The notes: generated by a model from the sequence alone, not told the origin. Counted from the stretch's first letter, positions 11,091-22,299 are shown. The stretch: DNA of 64,000 bases from Epiperipatus broadwayi (GCA_028023455.1 JAQFVV010000020.1:8415092-8479091), one strand, 5' to 3'. Translations and numbers: made by a program.

Positions 11091-11415
11091 GCAAGTTATG
11101 TAAGGAAAACATAGAAAATATTAGGTATCTGTTAATTGAATGTAAATGCCAAAAAGCAGAAAGAGTACAAATAATGAAGTTGTGGAAGAATAAATATAAA
11201 TAAAGTGATTGTACTGAAAGTGGGTTCTTGGTTTTAATGCTGGGTTTGATTATGTTGTGGAAATGGGATGGAGCAGGATAGAGGAGAATATGGGAAAAAC
11301 TTAGGGTGGGGAATGGAAAGGGAAGGTAAGGTGGCTAACAGATTTCTCTGGGCATAATGGCTGAGAGATTCCTAACTCTGAAAAAGGAGAAGCCACAGGG
11401 CATCGCATTATTACT
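11091..11415 (+). mobile_element. LINE family K, 3' terminal fragment
   Basis: This reads VCKLCKENIENIRYLLIECKC, then QKAERVQIMKLWK, the C-terminal zinc-knuckle region of LINE K (compare 40,965-41,225 on the minus strand). It is followed by the family's 3' UTR (GGTGGCTAACAGATTTCTCTG, GAGAAGCCACAGGGCATCGC). The (CATCA)n tail is reduced to CATCGCATT. It is 5'-truncated. Confidence 0.8.
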
Positions 11416-12431
11416 ATTTAAACAGAAACTACATACTTATAATGTGATATGATAAGATGTGATGCTTTGAATTGCAGAGCTAATTGGTTGCAATGTAGAC
11501 TTAAAAATCAAAGTTACATTTATTAAAATAATTTTTAATTTTTTACTTAAATGGTTTTTGAATCTCGTGCAACGCATTCAGAAGAATTTTTTAGATTTAC
11601 TGTCATTATTATTTACTGTTTGTTACCAGTCTAAAAAATTTTACTTTTACATATTGAGTCATTGATTTTATCACTTCTTCATTAAAAAGTATGGGATCAG
11701 TGAAAATGTTGTCATTATTACTTCAAGTTATTTGCTGTTAGAAAGATTCATCACATACTAGTTTTTTCTTCAAGCATTTCTGTCTTTTATTGCAATTTCA
11801 AATATTCCTCTGTTAAAATTATCTGACTTTTTTTTCTTTTCACCATATGATTTAGAATACTTTTAGCTCTAACAACATGATAAATTGAATTATCTTTATA
11901 AAAAGATTCAGATAAAGCCTTATTCCGTGTTCACAGAACACTTTCTCCATTATTCGTAAAGATAGAATCCTGTTGTACTTGTATTTCTTTTGCTTTACAG
12001 TCAGGATGTCACATTATTTTGACAAATCAAGATTATCCTTTTGAATTTTATCCACTAATTGATAATGGTAATTAAGTAATAACTTCCAGAAGTTAATGTT
12101 TTAAATATTTGAAAAGAGTGTTAAATGATGCTGTAAATATTTTTAAAAAATGAGAGTAAGAATTTCATTAATTAAAACAGCCTCTTTAAAATTAGAACTA
12201 CACAAATAATCTATCAATGTATTTTATTTGAGGAGTCATTATATACAGAACAGAGAATTGGATAGTTTATGAATTAAAAAAAAGAGATTGACAGCTATAG
12301 GATATTGTGGATTTGAAAAATAATTTTAAAAATGTTTGAAAAAAAAAAAAGATTAAAATAATAGAGGCATTTAAAAAGTAATTAAAAATACTATTTACTG
12401 AATTGAGTATATGTAGAGAGAAAGAAATTAT
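11416..12431. other. A+T-rich stretch without recognised feature
   Basis: Nothing was recognised apart from short poly(A) and poly(T) runs. Confidence 0.5.
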
Positions 12432-12444
12432 AAAAGACATGTAA

Positions 12445-12776
12445 TAAATGAAAGTTTGCTAATCTTTCACATGTGTAAACAGTTATTTCACAGGCAGCCA
12501 ATCAGATTTTTAAACAGCTATCTCTTAAGAACGAGCAGGCTTTGACACAGGACAGAGATTGCTTAAGACTGGCTTATATATATATAAGTTAAGTTGAGAA
12601 AAGGTGGTATCAACCTTTTCTTGTCAAAAATCTCTGTCGTGTGTCAAAGCCTGATCGTTCTTAAGAGATAGCTGTTTAAAAATCTGATTGGCTGTCTGTG
12701 AAATAACTGTTTACGCATGTGAAAGATTAGCAAACTTTCATTTATTACCAATTTATTAACAACATGTGATTTATAC
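12445..12776. mobile_element. Foldback element F5 with 13-bp direct repeats at its ends
   Basis: Arms of roughly 115 bp are inverted copies. ATGAAAGTTTGCTAATCTTT at about 12,448 is mirrored by AAAGATTAGCAAACTTTCAT ending near 12,741, and AAACAGCTATCTCTTAAGAA is mirrored by TTCTTAAGAGATAGCTGTTT. AAAAGACATGTAA stands at 12,432-12,444 and 12,777-12,789, consistent with a target-site duplication. About 30 bp lie between the end of the right arm and the right direct repeat. There is no ORF and no hammerhead core. Confidence 0.82.
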
Positions 12777-12789
12777 AAAAGACATGTAA

Positions 12790-14214
12790 GAAAGTTTGAA
12801 ATATGTGAGAAGTGATAGATGAAAGAAGTTAATAGATAGTTTAAAAAAAGAGGTAGTTATGAGTTTTTGAAGAATAGTGGAAAATGAATATGAAAAAAAT
12901 AGTTTAAAGTTATACAATAATAAAAATTATATGTAATATAAATATATATATATATGAAATCATTAAAGAGAGTTTATTCTTATTTGTTACAAGGATAGGA
13001 ACTTCAAATAACAGGGAGAAAAGACAAAAATGGAATAAAGATTTGGATTGTAGATATAGTTTATGTGGAGATGGACAAGAGTGTATAGAATACTTATTTT
13101 TGTAGTGTGTGAAATTGAAGAAGGATGAGGATAAATTGTATGAAAAGTGGAAGAAATTTAAATAAAGATAGATTTTTAAATTTTTTGTTGAGTTTTTATA
13201 ATGAAATTGGATAACATAAGGATAGATTAATGAAACATCTTTTATTAAAATGAAATAGGAGGGAGGAAGGAACTTAGTTTCAAAAATATTTTGGTAACAA
13301 GGAATAAGCATTTTAGATGAGCTTATTGTAATATGTAAGGGTTTTTATAAATACAGAGAGTTTGTGTTAACAGGATTTGGGGGCATATAGCTTATGCTAG
13401 ATATTTCTTTACTTAAGAAGAAATAGTTTTACATCAAATCATCATATCAAAGTTAGTAAGAATACTTGGAGATGATCTCTCTGGGATATAGCAAATAACT
13501 GATGATGATGATTTTTAATAAGCTCCAATTTATTTGATGCTTTTAAACTTTTAGTATACTTTTAATTAAAAATATTGATAATTAAAAATATTTTTATTTA
13601 TCTCGGTCTTTCTATAACTACATTATTTTTTTTTTACGTCTATGAAAATAAATAAATAAAAGACAGGCTTCATTAAGATAAAGTTTGTGCCCTTTAGTCT
13701 TGCAGCGAAATCTCGTAACTATTAGAAACCAAAACTTCAAATAAAAAATTGAAATGACCTGAAGAAAAACAAAAAGTAAACAGCTAACGATAATCAATCT
13801 GTATAAAACTTTTGCTAGATAATGATTTTTATGGCAACTTATTATTTGAGTTGCGTTAGTTAATGGATGAATTTTTGTTTTTATTTTATCCCTAGATTTA
13901 ATCGACAAATAAATTATAGGTATCAAAGTCTCATTCTTGAGCGAAGCTTCACAGTAGATGGAATTAGTTATTTGAAATCACAAGGTGAAGTTTCTTTGTC
14001 TGCAATCTTTTTTTTTTTTTAAATTCAATCTTTTTGTTTACATCCAGCATTAGATTATTCGCTTTAAAAATTTAAAATAATGACTTCAGGTTTGTCAGCT
14101 AGAGTAAAATAATGTTAAAAATTTTATTTAAAAAACTAATTAAATTAATATTAATTTTAAAAAAAAATTAATTAAAAGAAGCATCGTGTCAAAGGGGTTA
14201 ATTTTATTTTTAAG
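12790..14214. other. A+T-rich stretch without recognised feature
   Basis: Two minus-strand ORFs (133 codons ending near 12,910 and 102 codons ending near 13,618) have F/I/L/Y/K-rich composition and no motif I know. I treat them as chance. Confidence 0.45.
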
Positions 14215-14309
14215 GGTCATAGCATCGGCCGGGACGCGAACACGCAACCCGGGCAACCACCTGCAAGTCCAAGACAGTCGCGCTAACCTCTCGACCACCA
14301 ATGCAAGAC
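14215..14309 (-). mobile_element. Short tRNA-derived SINE
   Basis: On the minus strand: GTCTTGCATTGGTGGTCGAG, an A-box-like GAGAGGTTAGCGCG, anticodon region, then GTTCGCGTCCCGGCCGATGC and TATGACC. Same type as the 8.26-kb copy. I did not find a clear target-site duplication. Confidence 0.8.
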
Positions 14310-14879
14310 AAACTCACAATTGGATATTCTAATCCGAGCTGGTAAAAGCATTATAATTTTTCAGGTTACAAAGAGACTTAGAGTTGTATATGATTTCATA
14401 GTCAGTTCAACAAAAAATTCAATTATAGATAAGAGTAAATCAAAAATAGAAAGTCACTAAAATTTTTTATCACTTCCTAATTGGCAATTTGTTATATATA
14501 GATCTCGCAATATAAGCTCTTAACAAGCTTTGCAGAATATTCCCAACCCCAGACCGGTGTGGCGTCGTCAGTGAGGTGCCAGGATGAAGCATTAGATTAT
14601 ATATAACATTTGTAAATACAAGCTTATTAATTTAGGTCATGTGACATCTGACTTGATTTTTTTTTTTTTTGTCATTTTATTTTTTGGCAATTTGATAAAT
14701 AAAACCACCTCATTCTGTTTTTTATTTTGAAGATCCATTGGAGAAACATTTGGATACAGGGAAATATTTATATATACCTATAATTAATCTTTTCATTTTA
14801 CAATGTAACACTTTATTGAGTATAATAATTTTCAAACATTATTAATCTATTGCAAGATAAAAATCTTTCTAAATTAAGT
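14310..14879. other. No recognised gene
   Basis: A G+C-richer patch at 14,540-14,585 (CCCAACCCCAGACCGGTGTG and following) stands out from its surroundings. I could not assign it. It may be a small repeat remnant. Confidence 0.4.
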
Positions 14880-15900
14880 CATGCTTCTTCAATCCTTTTC
14901 CTTTCCACTTTAGTGCAGCAAATTTTCTTCTCTCAACCTTTCATTTAACACCTGTTCTCTTTCTAGATCTTGGAATTCAGTTTAATGCTTCAGTTATTTA
15001 TCTCTTGTTATTTCTTCAAAAAACATTTTCAGCCCCACTCCATTTCACTTTCTTAAATCTTTTGGTAACATTAGTGATATCTATTTGTTTTTTCATTTGT
15101 GTATTTTGCTTTTATCCTTAATTATTATTTCAACCCTACATCTCTATACTTCACTGCATTGCCTAAAGCCTCTATATTACTTTTTTATTACTATTATTAT
15201 TATTAATTGTTCAAATTTTGGATATATAAATCATTACTGACTCAATACATTTACTCAAAACTTGGGTCATTTTAAGAAATGTAGTGTACAATACATACTT
15301 CTCAGTATAAATATTTTCTGATTTTGTGAAATTTGGATAAAATTAGCTTCGATATAGAGGCAGCCTTCTTCTAATATGAAGTTTCTTTTACCAAAAACAC
15401 TTACTTTCTATCTATTCTGCGATGAATTTAATCTACTATGTTTCCATCTATTTCAATAAGCTGACCAAGATATTATAGTTGATAAGTTTTTCTAATACAT
15501 TTATAACAATTTTTCTTTTTTTTTCAAGCCATTAAAAATTACTTTAGACTTTTTTAAAACTTATTTTTAGTACTACATTTTGCTTTCATCTGAACTGTTG
15601 TAACATTTCCTGAAGCTCTGAAACATTACTTGGGAAAACATTAGCTGCAATGTCTAAATGACTTAAGTAATTTGCATTAATTTTTATTTTCTTAAGCTTC
15701 ACAGTTAAACTCACAAAATATTTCCTGTAAAACTGTGTTAAAATGTTTTAGAAAGTTTGAATCATCCTCTTACAAACTCTTATCAATGGCTATCTTTTAA
15801 TGGCATCATTTAATATAATCAGTGCTATTCTATTTTAGCAAATACTTTTTCAAAGTTTGATGACATCCTGGGTCAATGGCTTGGTGTTATAAAGTTTTAA
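14880..15900 (-). mobile_element. RTE-like LINE fragment, heavily decayed
   Basis: Read on the minus strand with frameshifts, the blocks VLQEIFCEFNCEA, NYLSHLDIAA (equivalent to YLSHLDFADD, with DD lost), SNVSELQEMLQQ, YLGQLIEIDGNI and RRIDRK match in order those at 23.7-24.2 kb. Then RKQTGVTD- and KRLKWSW-like tail blocks follow toward 14,880. A segment around 15,185-15,330 does not match the family and may be an insertion. There is no coding capacity. Confidence 0.7.
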
Positions 15901-15954
15901 TCACTGCAGATTTTCTTTTAAAATCAAATGCCTTTTTATAATATACAATGCCCT

Positions 15955-16075
15955 ATATAGTTTAGTGCAGTGGTAGAGAACAAGACTTTGAAGTATAAGG
16001 TTCTTTGATTGATTATAGCACTCAAAACTCTTATGAACCTTGAAGAAATAAAGCCATTAGATTATTATTATTTAA
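15955..16075 (+). repeat. Possible tRNA-like SINE remnant
   Basis: GTTTAGTGCAGTGGTAGAG at about 15,960-15,978 resembles a tRNA D arm/A box, followed by ACTTTGAAGT and a weak B box GGTTCTTTGATTGA at 16,000-16,013. The end is ATTATTATTATT-rich. It may be a decayed SINE of a different tRNA type. This is a weak call. Confidence 0.3.
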
Positions 16076-16079
16076 CTTA

Positions 16080-17205
16080 CTAGAGTTATTAGTGCAATTT
16101 CAAACTATCATTTTAAACAGGAGATGACCAACCCTTTACACATGTACTGTAATTTGTATTAAATAGATGTTGTTTTTGTTTAAGGGGAGGAAAATCTTGA
16201 TCCAAGGCACAAGATGGAGACTTTAAAAAGATAAGAGCAGCCATCTTATCTTTGTACCTAAATTCAATTATATGGGCCAATCATAAGTATCTTGGGATGA
16301 CAGCATAATGATTTTATATTATTCATTTTGCTTCCATTTTTTTATTACATGTATTAATACTCATGAAATTTTAATATTTACTGCATGTTAATATTCAAAA
16401 ATGTTAGAATTAGTGTAATTGACTAATAGATTTATTACTAGCACAATTTCAAACTGTAATTTTAAACAGAAGGGGATTCAGCCCTTTACACATGCACTAT
16501 ACTATTATATAAAATCAACATTGTTTTTGTCGATTATGAGGAAACTCTGAATATTAACATACTATAAATATTGAAATTTTGTAAGTATTAATATGTGGAA
16601 TAAAGAAAAGTAAAGTAAAGTGAAGAATATAAAATCTTCATGCTTTCATTCCAAGATACTTAAGATTGGCCTATATAATTCAATTTAGGTACAAAGATGA
16701 GGTGGATGCTCTTATTTTTTCAAAGTCTCTATTTTAGCCTTGGTTCGAGAGTTTCTTCACCTTCATGAAAAATAATATTGATTTAATATAATGGTATAGT
16801 GTGTGTGTTAAGGTTGTTTACCCCCTGCTTAAAATTATATTTTGAAACTGCACTAGTAAATCTATTAGGCAATTACATTAATTATAACATCTCTGAATAT
16901 TAACATGCATTAAATATTAAAATTCATGAATGTTAATACGTATAATAAAGGAAATGGATTTAAAGTGAAGATATAAAATATTCACCCTCTCATTTCATGA
17001 TACTTAAGATTGGCCTGTATAATTAAATTTAGATGCAAAGATAAGATATCCACTCATCTTTTCAAAGTCTCTATCTTCTGCCTTTGATCAAGAGTTTCCT
17101 CACATTCAACAAAAGCAATGTTGATTTAATATAACAATACAGCACACGTATAAGGAGTTTATTGCCTTCTGTTTAAAATTATTATTATCTAAAATTCCAA
17201 AGCAT
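16080..17205. repeat. Repeat family G: three related units, one inverted
   Basis: Unit A (16,080-16,440) is in one orientation. Two further units (about 16,550-16,850 and 16,890-17,205) are in the opposite orientation, with a short extra inverted end copy at 16,440-16,530. Shared landmarks are GATACTTAAGATTGGCC (about 16,662 and 16,989; inverted form GGCCAATCATAAGTATC at about 16,275), CAAAGTCTCTAT, and CCCTTTACACATG (16,132 and 16,481; inverted forms near 16,820). The mixture of direct and inverted neighbours resembles H1 and F4, but I found no hammerhead core. There is no ORF. Confidence 0.75.
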
Positions 17206-17639
17206 AGTGATAACTCAAACTTTCAATAATTTCTCATAATAATTGTGTGAGAAGTTCAGCTTGGTCTTTTGGGTTCGTTTGAATCCAAAGTTCTAATTGT
17301 ATTTTTTTTTTAGAAAACTGCATAATGTGTGAAGACTAGGAATTGTCTTTTTCCTGGATTTTGGTAATCCTGGGATTCCAGGATTAAAATTTTTTTTCTC
17401 CAGGATACTGTAGGTGGAATTAAAACTGGAAATTTCACAGCATTTTATTCATTTATATATATAAACTACAAATTGAAAGGAATTCAAAACTTACTTTTCA
17501 GAAAATTAACATTCTCTTTTTAAACCGTGATAGACTAGTGACTACATTGTTGAAAAAAAAAATCACTTTAGTTTATCTTAAGACTGATTTGGCAATTGAC
17601 ATGTAATATAAATGTAAGAAACACAGGTGATTTACATTT

Positions 17640-18413
17640 TTATCACTGATTCTAGTTGTAAGTTTAGTTTTAAATAGTCCTGCAGCTGAAAACAATCTTT
17701 CAGCTTCTACGGTTCTTGGTGATATGAACTCGATAGGGTCCATTCATTTTATTACATTTGTTGTTTTCTTATCAGTTGCCTCAAAGATTCCAAACTCCTT
17801 GGATATATTCTTTGCAAGTGATTGACTTTCAGCTTTATGTTGAAGGATCTTAGAAACATATTCAGTTTGTTTTTTTGATTTGATTTGCCAATTTCTTACA
17901 AAGCGTCTGCTGTCTTTTGCTCTCAGTGTCATCCTCTTCCTTAGAGTCAGAATGTATGATGAATCAGATTGTGATGCTTCAGAAGAGAAAAACCCAAAAT
18001 GAGTTATTATTCACTTTGCTGTAAACAATTTGGTTTCTACTATTTTTCTATTATTTTTATGTTTTTTCAGTTTTTATATACATCAATAATCCAATCAAAG
18101 CCTTTTGTCTTCATTTATTCTTAAAATTAGTGTTTTCTGAACTTTTCTCAAAAAGATAGAATTTTGCTTAGATATTTCTCATATGATGATGGACTCCCTC
18201 TGCAGTAAGAAGTATTGCATCATGACTGAAAATGTTTTGTGATCTGATTTTGATGGGTTTTAATGCATGCAGAAGGTAATTAAGAGTTAAAAACTCTGCT
18301 TCACATATTGGATTTTTCATATTATAGTCAATCATTGTTTTTTCACTTTGTGATTTTAATGTAAAAATCATTCTAATGTACCAACCAAACCATTCTATAT
18401 AGTTTGGAATCAA
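17640..18413 (-). pseudogene. hAT transposase C-terminal half, broken
   Basis: Two short frames carry hAT-like blocks. At 18,168-18,413, LTLNYLLHALKPIKIRSQ resembles the conserved LxxLL-x-PI/P segment before the catalytic C-terminal region. At 17,744-17,932 a K/E-rich segment follows. Just beyond, in another frame, comes PIEFISPRTVEAERLFSAAG, then LFKTKLTTRISD (about 17,650-17,740), which is the diagnostic hAT dimerisation motif. Non-functional, since the frames differ and stops intervene. Confidence 0.85.
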
Positions 18414-19168
18414 GTATTAGGCTTAAAATTTATTGCTTCAATAGAGATTTAACATAATTCTGAAGAGAACCATTTTTCAGAGGAGACTTTTGAATTATTT
18501 GCACAATCATTCTAACTTTATTAATGATATTAATTATGCTTAGTGTACTGGAGAACAGGTTATCTCTGATGTCACATTATTGTTTTTTATCAGGATTGTT
18601 TTCGAAGCTGAGATTTAAATTGTAATTTTCCATGTCATCTTCTATATCTTCCGTACTGTCTTCAGTTATTTCTATCTCAATTACATCTTCAGAATCATTC
18701 CATCTCTTGTATAGAACATTGCATAAACTGTCCAAATTTTACCATATCACTAACCTCAATCATTAGGCATGCAACTATATGATGCTCTGTTGATAATTTA
18801 AACTCCAATAACTTCAGTTTTATTTCTTCAACCATTTTTAAGCATTTATTCTACCATTGATAGCAATCATTCTTAGATCCAAAACTTGTATTTATATTGA
18901 TGAACATTGATATTTAAATAACATGGATATCTTCTAGAGAAAGACCAAATTTCTTACCATTTTTTAAAGATTGTTTAATTTCTTTTATTATATTTTATAA
19001 TATTATACTGTTTATAGACTAATTGCATAACATAACTGGGATTTTTAAAAAGAAGTAAATCTTTTTCACTGAATGCTTGCTGAATTAATTCCTTTTTACA
19101 TATGGCACTGATAAAAAATACATCTACAGCTACAAGCTTTGCAATGATTTCTTCTTTGGTGCATTTCT

Positions 19169-19483
19169 TTAAAAAACTAACATTACCAGTGAATGAACAC
19201 TTTTTAAATATTCTAAAGAGCTTTCTACAGATTCATCTCTTGCAGAATATTTGAAATGACAATCATTTGATGATGTAGGCTTCTTAATAGAATGTTTAGT
19301 TTTTAAATGCTGAAGCAAACTTGTGGAAAAACCTCTACATTTGATCCTTGCACCACAATAACTACAATTTGCTTCTTCATTATTATTACATTTAATAAAA
19401 TATTGCCAGATGAATGTTTTTGATCTCTCCATCATCAGGAAAATATCAAAAAATAAAATATATTGAAAGAGGCTTAACTTCAA
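19169..19483 (-). pseudogene. hAT transposase N-terminus with BED zinc finger
   Basis: This is a 104-codon open frame. MERSKTFIWQYFIK (residues about 18-31) is followed by NCSYCGARIKCRGFSTSLLQ and HLKTKHS. It contains C-x2-C, a hydrophobic LLQHL stretch and H-x4-H: the BED finger that binds transposon termini in hAT transposases and ZBED proteins. The aromatic W-x-YF before the finger is also typical. The frame ends at 19,169. Downstream transposase continues in other frames, so this is the start of a broken gene. The ATG at 19,483 may lie upstream of the true start, since MMERSK looks like the natural beginning. Confidence 0.85.
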
Positions 19484-19790
19484 AAGGATCTTTCAAGGAA
19501 AAATGACATGTATAATTGTGAATGTGTACGAGAGCTTGAGTCTACTCATTTGACTCAGTCAAGAGGAGTTTCAAGTCAAGGCTCAAAAAGTGATGATGAT
19601 GACATCACAAAGATATGTAAGAATTGTTTTGCCTTTTGTTTTCTGAATTATATATATAAGTATTGCTTATTGAAGTTAGTAATTCAGAATGGGAAATCCC
19701 GGGATGAAGAAAATTTCCTGAAATCCCTTAGCCAGAATCAAAAGGAATCCTGGGATTCTGAAATCCCAGGAAACTTACCTTAGTACAAAA

Positions 19791-20418
19791 GCAAATAATT
19801 TATGTATATATACAATAAAATTAAACTAAGATCTCAGCACCCATAGTAGTATAATGACAGAACAAAATGCAGTGAAATATTTTCAAAATTATGGGATAAT
19901 GCGCACCTAAAAATTGATGTCTGTCTGCTGACATGAATGATCACGTTGATTATAGTTAGCTTAATCACATTTTATTTTCTTTACTGCATTTACATTAAAA
20001 AACAGTTTAATTACAACTCTTTGGATTTTTGTTTCTTTAATTTAATAAATAAAAAAAAAACAAGTAAACATTGAATGCAATAACTTAGAGTCAGCCCTAT
20101 TGTTTATACCAGGTATTGGAACCCCTAAAAATGTATTATTCAAAATAAAAATGGATTCTAAGCTTTTGGCAGATATACTACGTAAGTACCAAAAAATATA
20201 TATCGAATTCTCAATTTAATTCTGACTTTTTTCTCATGAGAAAAATTTTGGATATAATTATTGCCCTAGAAAATTAAGGTTATATGTAGTGTGTCTAATG
20301 AAAGGAAACATTAAGGAAGTTTAATACATAACTGATTTCCATAACATTATAAATCAAAAATTTAATAGTGTGAAACTAATCATATTCTGGAATTTTGTTC
20401 GTTAAATAACGTTTTTCT
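19791..20418. other. A+T-rich stretch without recognised feature
   Basis: Nothing was recognised. A 91-codon plus-strand ORF at 19,508-19,783 overlaps the hAT 5' end, and I take it as chance reading through subterminal repeats. Confidence 0.5.
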
Positions 20419-20434
20419 TCTAATTTTAATTGTT

Positions 20435-20518
20435 TTTTTTTAAATGTCATAGCATCGGTCGGGACATGAACCCACAACCCAGGCAACTGCCTGCAAGTGC
20501 AAGGCAGTCGTGCTGACC
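20435..20518 (-). mobile_element. 5'-truncated SINE with perfect 16-bp TSD
   Basis: The minus-strand order is GAGGTCAGCACGACTGCC, the anticodon region, a variable arm, a B-box-like stretch (GGTTCATGTCCCGACC), GATGCTATGACATTTAAAA and an A tail. The first 20 bp or so of the family (GTCTTGCATTGGTGGTCGA) are missing. TCTAATTTTAATTGTT occurs at 20,419-20,434 and 20,519-20,534, a perfect 16-bp duplication directly abutting both ends. The truncation is therefore original to the insertion event, showing a 5'-to-3' incomplete reverse transcript. Confidence 0.9.
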
Positions 20519-20534
20519 TCTAATTTTAATTGTT

Positions 20535-21199
20535 GATTGTAGTAAGTCTGATATGCTGTACAAAAAGAATGCTTGAATGTTAATATTTTAACTTACAATT
20601 ATTCTGTTTAATGCAATTACATAGTGTTCTTAGTTATTTACATTTTAGATAGTTTATTTTATCTCTCTTTTTCTTTATCTCTCTTTCTATATCTATATAT
20701 TTATTATATAGTAACCATTATTCCTTGTAGTATATTGATCAGATGAATATTAAAATGTTCTGGCCATAAAAAATGAAAAATATGATGCAACTTTATTACT
20801 GGTTGAAAAACATTAATACTTCTATTGAAACTGAGTCCATGATTATTTTTTATCTTATTATCGCATGTTCTATGCAATTTAAAATAATATTAGAAAGATA
20901 GAAATTTTTGAATCAATTATCAGTTAAGTAAAGTAAAATAAAATTGACTTAATTAAGAATTGTGTTCCTCTGTTGTTTTTTAAGGTCACATGACTTTTCC
21001 AGAAATTAGCCACATCTTTACCTTTTTTAAATATTTTACACCCAATATATAGTATATGATTTTTTTATTATTGTTTATTAGAATTTCATTAACAGATTCA
21101 TGTAAGTTTATTTGTTTAACTAAAGTATTTGAACATCTTTGACTTATGTAAGTTTGACCAAACATTAAATCATGAACCATATAGCTAATGAGTGTTAAA
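20535..21199. other. A+T-rich stretch without recognised feature
   Basis: No supported gene. A 64-codon minus ORF near 20,986-21,180 shows no motif. Confidence 0.45.
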
Positions 21200-21208
21200 T
21201 ATATGCAT

Positions 21209-21809
21209 GCATCACATTATCACTAACTCCTATACTAGCACATAATTGTTATTAAACAAGGCAAAACTCTCCATACAGTAGTGCCACCCTGTGTGTTTTG
21301 GCATCCATTGATTACTCTGGTTGGCACAGGGTGGCACTACTGTATGGAGAGTTTTGCCTTGTTTAATAACAATTATGTGCTAGTATAGATGGTGATCATG
21401 TGATGTTTAGTGGTTTAACACCAATCCTGCCTAATAGAATAGTAGTGGTTATGCTTGTTAAAGAGCCAAAGACACCAAAATGTATGGATGCTGAACTGAG
21501 TTCAGACCCACATGACTATATAAGCTATTGAGCTTAGATTGAAAATATTATTGTTTTCATTCTCATGGTTTTGTAGTTAAATAGAGATAAAAGGTGGCTG
21601 CTGGAGGGTTGCATTACATCCTAAGATCTAGGTGCAGTGCTCTCAGATCCAAGGCTTTTCACAGATGAAGGCCACAAGCCAGAAACTAGTCTGGGGATAT
21701 TGGATGAGTAGGCACTGGATAGGGATTTTATACACAAGCCTTCTGGCATCCATTGATTACTCTGGTTGGCACAGGGTGGCACTACTGTATGGAGAGTTTT
21801 GCCTTGTTT
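21209..21809 (+). mobile_element. H1 element (hammerhead family 1) with 9-bp direct repeats at its ends
   Basis: This is a 601-bp element between TATATGCAT at 21,200-21,208 and 21,810-21,818. It starts with an inverted arm (21,209-21,296) that pairs with 21,301-21,400: GGCAAAACTCTCCATACAGT faces ACTGTATGGAGAGTTTTGCC. The plus-oriented unit then continues through a region beginning near 21,415 (TTTAACACCAATCCTGCC) and the hammerhead to a second copy of GCATCCATTGATTACTCTGG. The two direct copies (21,301 and 21,746) are 445 bp apart. Inverted arm plus direct terminal repeats carrying a hammerhead resembles Penelope-like terminal repeats and retrozymes. No ORF. Confidence 0.8.
21647..21695 (+). 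ncRNA. Hammerhead ribozyme, H1 family, core mutated
   Basis: The order is AUCCAA, loop GGC, UUUUCA, CAGAUGA (core; U4 changed to A), helix II AGGC-CACAA-GCCA, GAA, ACUAGU, C, UGGGGA, UA, UUGGAU. Both helix I parts can pair (AUCCAA/UUGGAU perfectly, UUUUCA/UGGGGA mainly with G-U pairs). U4 is an essential core base, so this copy is probably inactive. Confidence 0.8.
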
Positions 21810-22299
21810 TATATGCATACATAAGAGTAAATAATAAAAGCCAATCATGAAACTATCTTCTGGTTGGAATTTCATAAATTTCTTTATGTTTGTTAATACT
21901 TGATTGTCTAAAAATAAAATCACATATAAAGAAGTTCTTTAATAATCTCTCATATAAAGAAAAATATCTGGATTGGGTGGGTCAATTTCAAACATTCCAA
22001 GATTATAAACTTTTTCTTATGTTTATTCAATTTTTTAAAATGTGTTTTGATTTATTCATAGCAAAAATTTATGCATGTTAAATTAAATTCTCTTTTATTT
22101 ATGAAACCTTTTAGAAATTTTTTTTTAAAAAATGTCTTCATTTATAAAGTGATTTGTTTATTTTTATAAATTATTTCTTTTGCATTTCTTCTTGTAAAAT
22201 TTCTCTTTGCGCATCATTTTTTTTGGGTTGTCTTATTTTTGTTGTATATTTATTTGTTTAGTGTATAGATTTTTTGAGATAGTTTAACTAGAGTTTCCT

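Larger units (their letters stand above)
17320..19790 (-). mobile_element. Decayed hAT DNA transposon encoding a BED-finger transposase
   Basis: Minus-strand remnants of a transposase run from a BED zinc finger (19,169-19,483) to the hAT C-terminal dimerisation block (about 17,645-17,745). Both ends carry related subterminal repeats: TCCTGGGATTCCAGGATT near 17,370-17,390, and GGAATCCTGGGATTCTG and GAAATCCCAGGAA near 19,743-19,775. A possible terminal match is ACTAGGAATTG (17,327) against the inverse of CCTTAGT (19,778). No convincing 8-bp duplication was seen, so the exact ends are uncertain. Many stops and frameshifts separate the blocks. Confidence 0.82.

Noticed and set aside
12448-12741. 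CUGAUUGGCUG...GUGAAAUAA in foldback F5 as a hammerhead core
   Set aside because: G8 and A9 are absent and helix I does not pair.
12910-13926. Two minus-strand ORFs of 133 and 102 codons as genes
   Set aside because: Composition is F/I/L/Y/K-dominated, expected from A+T-rich DNA, with no motif.
19508-19783. 91-codon plus-strand ORF at the hAT 5' end
   Set aside because: It runs through the hAT subterminal repeats and has no homology I recognise.
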